A stretch of DNA of 64,000 nucleotides, from contig NZ_QXGJ01000012.1 in the NCBI RefSeq assembly GCF_003952005.1, positions 1 through 64,000 on the forward strand, given 5' to 3'. Positions 52,481-60,413 of this stretch are shown in pieces (the first letter of the stretch is position 1; each line of letters starts with the position of its first letter). Position numbers and translations under genes: made by a program. The notes under the pieces are model-generated. The model did no database searches. It was not told the origin of the DNA and was given only the letters and a program-made list of their open reading frames with translations. The stretch is from Bifidobacterium callimiconis (GTDB taxonomy: Bacteria; Actinomycetota; Actinomycetes; Actinomycetales; Bifidobacteriaceae).

Positions 52481-54280
52481 GTGATCAGAATTAGCAAATA
52501 CCTATCCAAGGCCGAATGGGGGCAGCTGTTCGTCGGCCTGCTGCTCGTCATCGCACAGATCTGGTTCAATCTGGAACTGCCCGACTACATGGCCGACATC
52601 ACCCGACTTGTCGAGACGCCCGGCAGCGAGATGCACGACATCTGGGTGGCCGGCGGCAAAATGCTTGCCGTCTCGCTCGGCGCCGTCGTGTGCATGATCC
52701 TCGTCTCGCTGATCACCGCGCGCGTGGGCGCATCGTTCAGTCAGCGTCTGCGCTCGCTGGAGTTCAAGCGCGTCGAATCGTTCGGTCCGGCCGAGATGAA
52801 CCGGTTCTCGTCGGCCAGTCTGATCACCCGATCCACGAACGACATCACGCAGATCCAGATGTTCGTGACCATGGGTCTGATGCTGCTCGTGCAGTCGCCG
52901 ATCATGGCCGTGTGGGCCGTGTGCAAGATCGCCGGCAAGGGCTTCGAATGGACCGTCGCCACCGGTGTGGCCGTCGCGATCCTCATGGTCGCCGTCGCAA
53001 TTCTCATGGCGCTGGTCATGCCCAAGTTCAAGGCCATGCAGACGCTCACCGACAACATCAATCGCGTTTCACGTGAAAACCTCACCGGCCTGCGCGTGGT
53101 GCGCGCCTACAACGCCGAGGACTATCAGGAGGCCAAGTTCGACAAGGCCAACACCGACCTGACCGAGACACAGCTGTTCACCAACCGCGCGATGAGCGTG
53201 ATGATGCCGCTCATGAACACCGTGATGAACGGCCTGATGCTCGCCGTGTACTGGATCGGCGCCTACCTGATCGACGCGGCCGACATGACCGACAAGCTCA
53301 CCCTGTTCTCCAACATGGTGGTGTTCTCCAGCTACTCCGTGCAGGTGATCATGAGCTTCCTCATGATGAGCATGGTGTTCGTGCTCTGGCCGCGCGCCGA
53401 CGTGTCCGCCAAGCGCGTGCTCGAAGTGCTCGACACCAAGCCGACCGTGACCGACGGCACCCGCACCGCCGGCGAGCGCGACGCCGCCGGCAACGAGCTG
53501 CGCGGCGAGGTCGAGTTCCGCGATGTGACGTTCACGTACCCCGATTCGCGCGAGCCGATGCTCGAACACGTGAGCTTCAAGGCCGAGCCCGGCCAGACCG
53601 TGGCGTTCATCGGATCCACCGGCTCCGGCAAGTCCACGCTCGTGAACCTCGTGCCGCGCTTCTACGACGCCACCGAAGGCCAGGTGCTCGTCGACGGCGT
53701 GGACGTGCGCGACTACGAGCTCAAGGCGCTGCGCGACAGGATCGGCTACGTGCCACAGCGTTCCGTGATGTTCAAGGGCACGGTGGCCAGCAACGTGGCG
53801 TACGGCGATACGACCGCGGCCGGCGTGGACACCGCCTCGTCCGGCGCCGTCGACCCCGACTCCGTGCACGCCGCCATCGACGTGGCCCAGGCCGGCGAGT
53901 TCGTGAACAAGATGCCCCGCGGCATCGACTCCGAGATCGCCCAGGGCGGCTCCAACGTGTCCGGCGGCCAGAAGCAGCGACTGTCCATCGCCCGCGCGGT
54001 ATGGCGTCACCCGGAGATCCTCGTGTTCGACGATTCGTTCTCCGCGCTTGACTTCCGTACCGACCGCGAGGTGCGCGAGGCCCTCGCCCGCGAATGCGCC
54101 GACTCGACCAAGCTGATCGTCGCGCAGCGCATCGGAACGATCATGCACGCCGACCAGATCATCGTGCTTGACGACGGCCGCGTGGTCGGCCACGGCACGC
54201 ACAAGGAACTGCTCGAAACCTGTGACGTCTACCGCGAGATCGCCGAATCCCAGCTTTCCCAGACCGAGCTCGCCGCGTAG
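52481..54280 (+). CDS. ABC exporter half-transporter, subunit 1 (degenerate ATP site)
   Basis: This 599-residue half-transporter has a six-helix exporter domain (about 1-310) followed by an ATPase. The ATPase has Walker A GSTGSGKST, Q-loop VPQRS, signature VSGGQKQR, Walker B ILVFDDSFSALD and a switch region where the usual His is replaced within AQRIGTI. Asp518 replaces the catalytic Glu after Walker B, a mark of the non-hydrolysing site in heterodimeric exporters. GTG 52481 has AGGGG 7 bases upstream; ATG 52430 is in frame but lacks a site. The partner gene follows 56 bases later. Likely drug or lipid/peptide export, under the upstream MarR regulator. Confidence 0.9.
   Translation: MIRISKYLSKAEWGQLFVGLLLVIAQIWFNLELPDYMADITRLVETPGSEMHDIWVAGGKMLAVSLGAVVCMILVSLITARVGASFSQRLRSLEFKRVESFGPAEMNRFSSASLITRSTNDITQIQMFVTMGLMLLVQSPIMAVWAVCKIAGKGFEWTVATGVAVAILMVAVAILMALVMPKFKAMQTLTDNINRVSRENLTGLRVVRAYNAEDYQEAKFDKANTDLTETQLFTNRAMSVMMPLMNTVMNGLMLAVYWIGAYLIDAADMTDKLTLFSNMVVFSSYSVQVIMSFLMMSMVFVLWPRADVSAKRVLEVLDTKPTVTDGTRTAGERDAAGNELRGEVEFRDVTFTYPDSREPMLEHVSFKAEPGQTVAFIGSTGSGKSTLVNLVPRFYDATEGQVLVDGVDVRDYELKALRDRIGYVPQRSVMFKGTVASNVAYGDTTAAGVDTASSGAVDPDSVHAAIDVAQAGEFVNKMPRGIDSEIAQGGSNVSGGQKQRLSIARAVWRHPEILVFDDSFSALDFRTDREVREALARECADSTKLIVAQRIGTIMHADQIIVLDDGRVVGHGTHKELLETCDVYREIAESQLSQTELAA
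53065..53080. promoter_or_regulatory. parS-like site, three mismatches
   Basis: CGTTTCACGTGAAAAC keeps the TTTCACGTGAAA core of parS but differs at both ends (13 of 16). It lies within the ABC exporter gene, 1.46 kb from the site at 51607. It may be a weak ParB site or chance. Confidence 0.4.
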
Positions 54281-54336
54281 GGGAGGAGTCGGCCGAGCAA
54301 AACGCTTCAACTGCATATAGAACTTAAGGAGAACCA

Positions 54337-56178
54337 ATGCCAGGACCAATGGGACCGCGTACCGCGGTCGAAAAACCGCAGGACTTCGGCAAGATCATGG
54401 GCAAACTCGTCCGCTTCTGCAAGCGGTATCTGCCCGCGATGATCATCGCGCTGATTCTCGGCGCCGCCGGAACCGTCTGCCAGATCATCGGACCGGACAA
54501 ACTCAAGGACGTCACCAACGAGATCACCAAGGGCCTGCCCGCCATGGTCAACGGCCGTCCGGTCATGAACTCGATCGACATGGACGCCGTCACGCGCATA
54601 TGCGTCACGCTCGTGGTGCTCTACGTCGGCTACGCGCTGCTCACCTACGTGCAGAGCTGGATCATGGCCAGCGTCACCCAGCGCACCGCCCAGCGTCTGC
54701 GTGACGAGATCTCGAAGAAGATCAACCGTCTGCCGCTCAAGTACTTCGACAAGGTCAGCTACGGCGACGTGCTCAGCCGCATCACCAACGACGTGGACGC
54801 CATCGGCCAGACGCTCGGCCAGTCGTTGGGATCGCTCATCACCGCGGCCACGCTGTTCGTCGGATCGCTCGTCATGATGTTTTATAACAACGTGACCATG
54901 ACGCTCACCGCGATCGGCGTGAGCGTGATCGGCCTGATCATCATGATGATCATCATGAAGGCGTCGCAGAAGTACTTCACGCTGCAGCAGCTCGCGCTCG
55001 GCGAGGTCAACGGCCACGTGGAGGAGATGTACGCCGGCCATACGATCGTCAAGGCCTACTCCGGTGAGGATTCGTCGATCGACCAGTTCGAGAAGTACAA
55101 CGACCGTCTGTACGTGTCCGGCTGGAAGTCGCAGTTCCTGTCCGGTCTGATGATGCCGATCATGCAGTTCGTGGGCAACCTCGGCTACGTGGCCGTGTGC
55201 GTTGTGGGCGCGGCGCTCGCCATGAACGGCGACATCGAGTTCGGCGTGATCGTGGCGTTCATGATGTACATCCGCCTGTACACGCAGCCGCTGTCGCAGT
55301 TCGCGCAGGCGTTCCAGAACCTGCAGCGCTGCGCCGCCGCGTCCGAGCGTGTGTTCGGCTTCCTTGAGGAGCCGGAGATGAGCGACGAGACCGCGCTCGA
55401 GGGCCGTCACATCACCGACGAGGCCGGCGACGCCAACGGTCTGCGCGGCGACGTGGAGTTCGACCACGTGCGCTTCGGCTACAAGCCGGGCGAGCCGGTG
55501 ATCCACGACTTCAGCGCCAGCGTAAAGGCCGGGCAGAAGGTGGCGATCGTGGGCCCGACCGGCGCCGGCAAGACCACCATGGTCAACCTGCTCATGCGCT
55601 TCTACGATCTCAACGGCGGCGACATCCGCATCGACGGCGTCTCCACCGCGTCTGTGCCGCGCGCCGAAGTGCACGACCAGTTCGCCATGGTGCTGCAGGA
55701 CACGTGGACCTTCGAGGGCACGATCCGCGAGAACATCGTGTACTCCAAGAAGGGCGTGACCGACGAACAGGTGCAGGCCGCCTGCCGCGCCGTGGGCCTC
55801 GACCGCTTCATCCGCTCGCTGCCCGACGGCTACGACACCGTGCTCAACGACAACACCAGCCTGTCCGCAGGCCAGAAGCAGCTGCTCACCATCGCGCGAG
55901 CCATGATCCAGGACGCGCCGATCCTGATCCTCGACGAGGCCACTTCGTCCGTGGACACGCGCACCGAGGAGCTGATCCAGAAGGCCATGGACCAGCTGAC
56001 CGTGGGACGTACGTCGTTCGTGATCGCACACCGCCTGTCCACGATCAAGAACGCCGACATGATCCTCGTGATGAAGGACGGCGACATCATCGAACGCGGC
56101 ACGCACGACGAACTGCTCGCCGACGGCGGCTTCTACGCCGACCTCTACAACAGCCAGTTCGCCACCCTCGCCGCGTAG
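54337..56178 (+). CDS. ABC exporter half-transporter, subunit 2 (canonical ATP site)
   Basis: This 613-residue partner of subunit 1 begins with a cytoplasmic leader, then six helices (about 30-330). The ATPase has Walker A GPTGAGKTT, Q-loop LQDTWTF, signature LSAGQKQ, Walker B ILILDEATSSVD with the catalytic Glu, and the switch His in IAHRLST. The pair therefore combines one active and one degenerate ATP site, as in BmrCD/TM287-288-like exporters. TAAGGAG precedes ATG 54337. The gene is co-oriented with subunit 1 at a 56-base spacing and probably co-transcribed. Confidence 0.93.
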   Translation: MPGPMGPRTAVEKPQDFGKIMGKLVRFCKRYLPAMIIALILGAAGTVCQIIGPDKLKDVTNEITKGLPAMVNGRPVMNSIDMDAVTRICVTLVVLYVGYALLTYVQSWIMASVTQRTAQRLRDEISKKINRLPLKYFDKVSYGDVLSRITNDVDAIGQTLGQSLGSLITAATLFVGSLVMMFYNNVTMTLTAIGVSVIGLIIMMIIMKASQKYFTLQQLALGEVNGHVEEMYAGHTIVKAYSGEDSSIDQFEKYNDRLYVSGWKSQFLSGLMMPIMQFVGNLGYVAVCVVGAALAMNGDIEFGVIVAFMMYIRLYTQPLSQFAQAFQNLQRCAAASERVFGFLEEPEMSDETALEGRHITDEAGDANGLRGDVEFDHVRFGYKPGEPVIHDFSASVKAGQKVAIVGPTGAGKTTMVNLLMRFYDLNGGDIRIDGVSTASVPRAEVHDQFAMVLQDTWTFEGTIRENIVYSKKGVTDEQVQAACRAVGLDRFIRSLPDGYDTVLNDNTSLSAGQKQLLTIARAMIQDAPILILDEATSSVDTRTEELIQKAMDQLTVGRTSFVIAHRLSTIKNADMILVMKDGDIIERGTHDELLADGGFYADLYNSQFATLAA

Positions 56179-56235
56179 GCGTCGGAGCGGTCTCGACGGA
56201 CCTGTGCTGGGTGTCGGCGACCTCGATGCTTAGTT

Positions 56236-56530
56236 CGGAGCGGTCGGCTCCCCTCAGTCGGCTGCGCCGACAGCTCGTCCTGTGATAATGGATGACCGTG
56301 CCGGTCGCGGATTCCTAGCTCGCCTTTCGGCTCGCCCGAGCCTTAAAAACGCCGCCGGCGTTTTCTAACGGCCCCGGCCTCAGAGCGGGGAGCCGCGATC
56401 CCAAATCCGACAGGGGCGCATCCGGTGGCTCCCCTCTCTGAGGGGAGCTGTCCGCCACCGGCGGACTGAGGGGAGCCGCGGCAAAAACTCAATCACCGCA
56501 GCACAACTCAACCCGCTATCGGTGACTGAG
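56236..56530. repeat. Dispersed hairpin repeat cluster in the 56179-56673 gap
   Basis: The 495-base gap contains, in order, a GGCTCCCCTCAGTCGGC unit, an inverted relative of the inner block seen at 33950 and 48488 (here with GATAATGGATGACCG and GCTCGCCTTTCGGCTCGCCC), a GCCGCCGGCG hairpin, and two GAGGGGAGCTGTCCGCC/GGCGGACTGAGGGGAGCC units. No ORF is supported; the last 140 bases precede the toxin gene. Confidence 0.65.
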
Positions 56531-56673
56531 GGGAGCCACGCCCTCTATACCCCCAAAAAGGAACCCGCAGGGGGCCGCACCGGCGCACATTCGTCGCTTC
56601 CTCTTACGCTTCCCATCCATTCCTCCGCAATCTGAACACGTCAACGACGACGCGAACAGAAACGGAGGATATA

Positions 56674-57066
56674 ATGAAAACGTTATATTCACGCAGAAGA
56701 CAACGATGGGTGGTGCGACTCGAACTCATCGGGGACTGGCTGCTGTCCTTGGACGAGGAAACCTATGCACAGGTCATGGCCTCTCTGGAAATACTGGGGG
56801 AGCGTGGACCTATGCTGGGACGGCCTTTGGTGGATTCGATCCGGTACTCATCCATTCACAATCTCAAAGAACTACGGCCGCCATCATCCGGAATCAGCGA
56901 AATCAGAATGCTGTTCGCATTCGATCCCGAACGACGAGCTGTCATGCTGGTGGCGGGAGACAAACGGGGAAAGTGGGATGCATGGTACAAAACCAACATC
57001 CCTCTGGCCGAACAACGATGGAACACGTATATGGAGGAACGCAATGAAGCCGATGACCATCGATGA
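56674..57066 (+). CDS. RelE/HigB-type (Gp49-like) toxin
   Basis: This 130-residue basic protein resembles phage-derived HigB/Gp49 toxins, which are ribosome-dependent mRNA interferases. The typical blocks are LGERGPMLGRPLVDSIRYS (start of the RelE core), NLKELRPPSSGISEIRMLFAFDPERRAVML and LVAGDKRGKWDAWYK followed by a helical tail. GGAGGATATA precedes ATG 56674. The antitoxin gene overlaps its last 23 bases. Toxin-before-antitoxin order is typical of HigBA rather than RelBE. Confidence 0.85.
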   Translation: MKTLYSRRRQRWVVRLELIGDWLLSLDEETYAQVMASLEILGERGPMLGRPLVDSIRYSSIHNLKELRPPSSGISEIRMLFAFDPERRAVMLVAGDKRGKWDAWYKTNIPLAEQRWNTYMEERNEADDHR

Positions 57067-57355
57067 CATTCTGAAAATCCGTCCGGTCGACGAAGCCGCC
57101 GTGGAACGCGAGAAGAAGCGCATGATCGCCGAGATCCGCGCATACAAGCTCCGCGAACTGCGGCGAAAACTCCACATCCCGCAGCAGGCGCTGGCACGCG
57201 CGCTGCACATCTCCCAGCCACGCATCTCACAGATCGAAAACGGCGAAATCGACTCGATCAAGGTCGGCACGCTGAAACGCTACGTGGAGGCCGTCGGCGG
57301 CCATCTGCGCATCGAGATCACGGTGAACGGACACACCACGCTGCTGGATTCGTGA
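57044..57355 (+). CDS. XRE-family antitoxin (HigA-like)
   Basis: This 103-residue helix-turn-helix protein has the XRE motif LRRKLHIPQQALARALHISQPRISQIENG (read in parts: QQALARALHISQPRISQIENG spans the helices), then KVGTLKRYVEAVGGHLRIEI. The N-terminal 40 residues are charged and probably contact the toxin. GGAGGAACGCA precedes ATG 57044, inside the toxin gene, so translation is coupled. It neutralises the toxin and probably represses the operon. Confidence 0.88.
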   Translation: MKPMTIDDILKIRPVDEAAVEREKKRMIAEIRAYKLRELRRKLHIPQQALARALHISQPRISQIENGEIDSIKVGTLKRYVEAVGGHLRIEITVNGHTTLLDS

Positions 57356-57529
57356 CCTCGGCGGCCACTGCGCTTCGGGAAACGCAGATCGTGCGAAGCG
57401 TATTCACCCGCTAAGGTGGAGGGTTGAGAGACGACGGAGACGATCGTGAGGATAACCACGTCCCGCGTGGCGCAGCAACGCCCGCGGCGCAACGTATGAC
57501 CGCCCGCCGGGCAGTGAAAGGGGACTCGC

Positions 57530-58531
57530 ATGGCACAGCTGGCAGGATTCGAGACACCGAGACTGGGCATGGGCACGATGGCGCTCGCCATCGAAGGACG
57601 ACCGACGGGCCGGCGCGAGGCCATCGACACGATCCACGCGGCGCTCGACGAGGGCGTGCGCTACCTCGACACCGCATGGTCGTATTATCTGCCGAGTAAG
57701 CCCGGCACCGGGGAGCCCGAGGATCTCGGCTACGGCGAAAAGCTCGTCTACGATGCGCTGCACACGTGGAACGGCCCTCGCGACGAGGTGCTGGTGGCCA
57801 CCAAGACCGGATGGCTGCGCACGCTGTCCGCGCCGGCGCCCGTGCCGGATGCGCCCGCCGAGACTGCTGATCCCGCCGCGTCCGACGCCGACCGTTCCGC
57901 CATCGCCGATCAGACCGGCGCCGTATCCGGCAACAACTTCGGCGAATACGGATGGCAGGCCGACGCCCGCCCCGAAACCATCATCCGTCAGGCCAAGGAA
58001 TCTGCGCTTCGACTCGGCGCCGATACGCTGAGCCTGCTCTACTCGCACTGCCACGATCCACAGGTGCCGTACGACGAGCAGATGGGCGCGTTCCGCCAGC
58101 TCGTCGACGAGGGCGTGGTTCGCTACGTGGGCATCTCCCGCGTGGACGCCGCCGACATCGAAACGGCGAGCGAGATCCTCGACGATGCGTTCGTGGCCGT
58201 GCAGAACCAGTTCTCGCCCTCATTCCCCGACCCGGACCATACGCTCGAATACTGCGAACAGCGCGGACTGGCGTTCGTCTGCTGGTCGCCGCTCGGCGGA
58301 TTCCTCGACAAGATCGACCAGCGCAAATACGACGCGTTCCGTACGGTGGCCGCCGTGCACGACTGCTCGTACCAGCGCGTGGTGCTGGCGTGGGAGATGG
58401 CCCAGTACGACCGTCTGTTCACGATCCCCAGCGCCCGCAATCCGCACGAGATTCAGGACTCCTTCGCCGCCACGCGGCTGATCCTCACCCCCGACGAACT
58501 GCGTTTCCTCAACGACTCCGTGGACCGTTGA
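57530..58531 (+). CDS. Aldo/keto reductase
   Basis: This 333-residue NADPH-dependent carbonyl reductase of the (beta/alpha)8 AKR fold shows the catalytic tetrad as Asp47 and Tyr52 in YLDTAWSYY, Lys92 in VATKTGW and His173/175 in LLYSHCHDPQ. A distinctive insertion (about 100-145, Ala/Asp-rich with NNFGEYGWQADARPE) follows the Lys. The C-terminal cofactor segment FTIPSARNPHEIQDSF is present. GAAAGGGG precedes ATG 57530. It is a single-gene unit ended by the hairpin at 58555. Substrate unknown. Confidence 0.92.
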   Translation: MAQLAGFETPRLGMGTMALAIEGRPTGRREAIDTIHAALDEGVRYLDTAWSYYLPSKPGTGEPEDLGYGEKLVYDALHTWNGPRDEVLVATKTGWLRTLSAPAPVPDAPAETADPAASDADRSAIADQTGAVSGNNFGEYGWQADARPETIIRQAKESALRLGADTLSLLYSHCHDPQVPYDEQMGAFRQLVDEGVVRYVGISRVDAADIETASEILDDAFVAVQNQFSPSFPDPDHTLEYCEQRGLAFVCWSPLGGFLDKIDQRKYDAFRTVAAVHDCSYQRVVLAWEMAQYDRLFTIPSARNPHEIQDSFAATRLILTPDELRFLNDSVDR

Positions 58532-58554
58532 CCCGGTCTGTGGGGTGGGGCGTG

Positions 58555-58578
58555 GGCTCCCCTCGTTGAGGGGAGCCG
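58555..58578 (+). terminator. GGCTCCCCTC/GAGGGGAGCC hairpin between convergent genes
   Basis: This perfect 10-pair stem with loop GTT lies between the aldo/keto reductase and the convergent apbE-like gene. It is a member of the dispersed repeat family and may serve as a shared terminator, although no T-run follows. Confidence 0.5.
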
Positions 58579-58591
58579 GGTATGTGCTCGG

Positions 58592-59809
58592 TCAGGCCAC
58601 AAAGAATTGTCCCGGGAAGCTCCGCGACTTGGCTAGGATCCGCTCCTCGGTGATGATCGCGCATTGGAAATCACAGGACTCGGCAAGCCTCGCCGCCGAT
58701 GTGACGAACAATGCCGTCGCCAGTCCATCCGCTACCATGGTCGGATACGGTTCGGAGTCTGCGCCGTCGAACAACACCCACGATGCGCGTACATCGTTGG
58801 CCGGCAGCCCATCGAGCGCGTTGAGCAGGTGATGGGCCTCGTGCAAGGTCTCGGCTCCTGACACCGGCCAATGCCGTCGACTCGGGGCCGACGCGCATAG
58901 GGATGCATGCGTGAGCTCGAGAACGCCCACGGCGCGCGTAGTGTTGTCCGGATCCTCGAGCGCGATGCGGGCCGGCCGGTACCCGAAGCCCGGGCAGACT
59001 TCGGGCCGTTCATTCGCATCCCGTCCGTTCGGATTTTCCTGCCGGCCCACCAACCCGGACTCCGGAGTCCGCTCGGTCGTCCCCGGTTTGGTTCCGCGAC
59101 TGTCGTACACACGTACGCGCAGATCGCCGCCGGCGTCGATCACATACCGCAGTGGCTCTGTCCCGTTGCGATCGTCGCCATGTTCTTCGAGCCGCTCCCT
59201 GTCATACCGTTCCAGCATCTCTCCAAGCAGATCCACCATGTATCCTTTGCCCGCGGCTCCGAAATCCAGCCGTACCGGGCCCGTGGTGACGAGCGTCGTG
59301 CCGTCGCGGCGCACCGAGTCCCAGGTGGCGCGTCCGTGTTCCCGGCCGAGATGTGCGAACGCCCCGGATTCCATGCGGAACGTCAGATTCGCGTCATAGC
59401 CCAGGCGCGTAAGGTCCTCGCCCACGCACGGGTCGATCGCACCTTCGGTCGCGGCGAACATGCGATCGTAGAACGCGAACAGCGGGCGTGTGAAGTCGGG
59501 GAATTCGAACCGGCCTCCGTGCGGGGAGCGGGCCATGGCCGAAACGGTCGAATCCTCGCGAAACCGTGACAGCGCCCGTTCGAATTCGTCGATACGTGAT
59601 GCCATGCGGTCGTGCAGGGAGGAGGTGATCTGCTGCGATGAGGTGATGATGATCCCGCCTCCCAAAGCGTTGGGAAAGCTGACGACGGCGGGGCCTTCCG
59701 AAGGCTTTCGCCCTGGTTGGGGCGCGTTCCCGTTCGCGGGGACGCCGGATTCCAAGGGCGTTGATGAGCCGTGGCATACGTTTCCGGGGAAGTTCTCCAT
59801 GGGTTTCAT
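58592..59809 (-). CDS. ApbE-family FAD:protein FMN transferase
   Basis: This protein of about 405 residues attaches FMN covalently to a Thr of target flavoproteins. The ApbE signatures are DFGAAGKGYMVDLLGEML (the AKGY flavin site) and YVIDAGGDLRV; the N-terminal RIDEFERALSRFREDSTVSAM matches the usual D-x-E-x-x-x-S-x-F start, and a metal-binding Asp/Thr pair is expected near VADGLATALF. An insertion rich in Arg/Asn/Gly (about 265-315) is unusual. The start is uncertain: ATG 59809 and 59800 are close, neither with a good ribosome binding site. It is divergent from the FTR1 iron operon; ApbE genes often accompany such loci, which suggests a flavinylated membrane redox partner. Confidence 0.88.
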   Translation of the reverse strand: MKPMENFPGNVCHGSSTPLESGVPANGNAPQPGRKPSEGPAVVSFPNALGGGIIITSSQQITSSLHDRMASRIDEFERALSRFREDSTVSAMARSPHGGRFEFPDFTRPLFAFYDRMFAATEGAIDPCVGEDLTRLGYDANLTFRMESGAFAHLGREHGRATWDSVRRDGTTLVTTGPVRLDFGAAGKGYMVDLLGEMLERYDRERLEEHGDDRNGTEPLRYVIDAGGDLRVRVYDSRGTKPGTTERTPESGLVGRQENPNGRDANERPEVCPGFGYRPARIALEDPDNTTRAVGVLELTHASLCASAPSRRHWPVSGAETLHEAHHLLNALDGLPANDVRASWVLFDGADSEPYPTMVADGLATALFVTSAARLAESCDFQCAIITEERILAKSRSFPGQFFVA

Positions 59810-59857
59810 GGTAGGTCGGAGGCCGGCCCCGCGTTTTTCGGAAGGAATGAACTCGGG

Positions 59858-59960
59858 AAAAATCGCAGAACTGCAAAGTAGCTTTTTCACCCGCCTCGGA
59901 AGCCCTGTAATTGCAACGGTTTCAAGATTTTGTGATTCGGTACTTTGCAGTTCTGCGATT
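59858..59960. repeat. MITE-like palindrome, copy 2
   Basis: This copy has 20-base perfect arms (AAAAATCGCAGAACTGC plus AAAGTA at the left; TACTTTGCAGTTCTGCGATT at the right), matching the element at 43552-43637 apart from one base. The interior is about 60 bases and differs. It lies in the 604-base region (59810-60413) between the divergent apbE-like and FTR1 genes, which has no supported ORF. Confidence 0.8.
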
Positions 59961-60223
59961 ATGCTCCCTGTACCGGAAGGGAATCGTCGGGATGTGTGAT
60001 CGTTTATGGGCGGTTTTGTACGATTCGGTCTTGGAAATGTGAGGTTCTGAGAATGTCGTGAAGGGCGGCGGTTCACAAATCGACGTTATCCGAGCAACTC
60101 CCGCGGATTTCCGCCGCAGCTTTGCGGGTATCTTCGATTCGTGTTATCCCAACTATCGAGACGATTTTTTGGGCGATGCCAATAATTTACACAAATGGAC
60201 AAAACATAAGGCGCACACCGTTT

Positions 60224-60237
60224 TGTGAGCGCTCACA
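60224..60237. promoter_or_regulatory. Palindrome TGTGAGCGCTCACA between apbE-like and FTR1 genes
   Basis: This perfect 14-base palindrome has the form of LacI/GalR-family operators. It lies in the promoter region of both divergent genes, about 180 bases before the FTR1 start and about 415 bases from the apbE-like start. No canonical iron box is recognised nearby. The regulator is not identifiable. Confidence 0.45.
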
Positions 60238-60413
60238 CCCTATTCTGACCTAGGGGAGGCCGCCAATTACCACGCACCCCTAAAAATGTCAAGACTTTCT
60301 TTTTCGGGAAAGTGGCTCTAAGTTTCCGTAACGGTTCATGAAAATGCTGTGGAACTATTGAAAACATTGGTTTTCGAGAGGGGATCCGCAGTGGCGGAAA
60401 TTGAGAGGAATCT

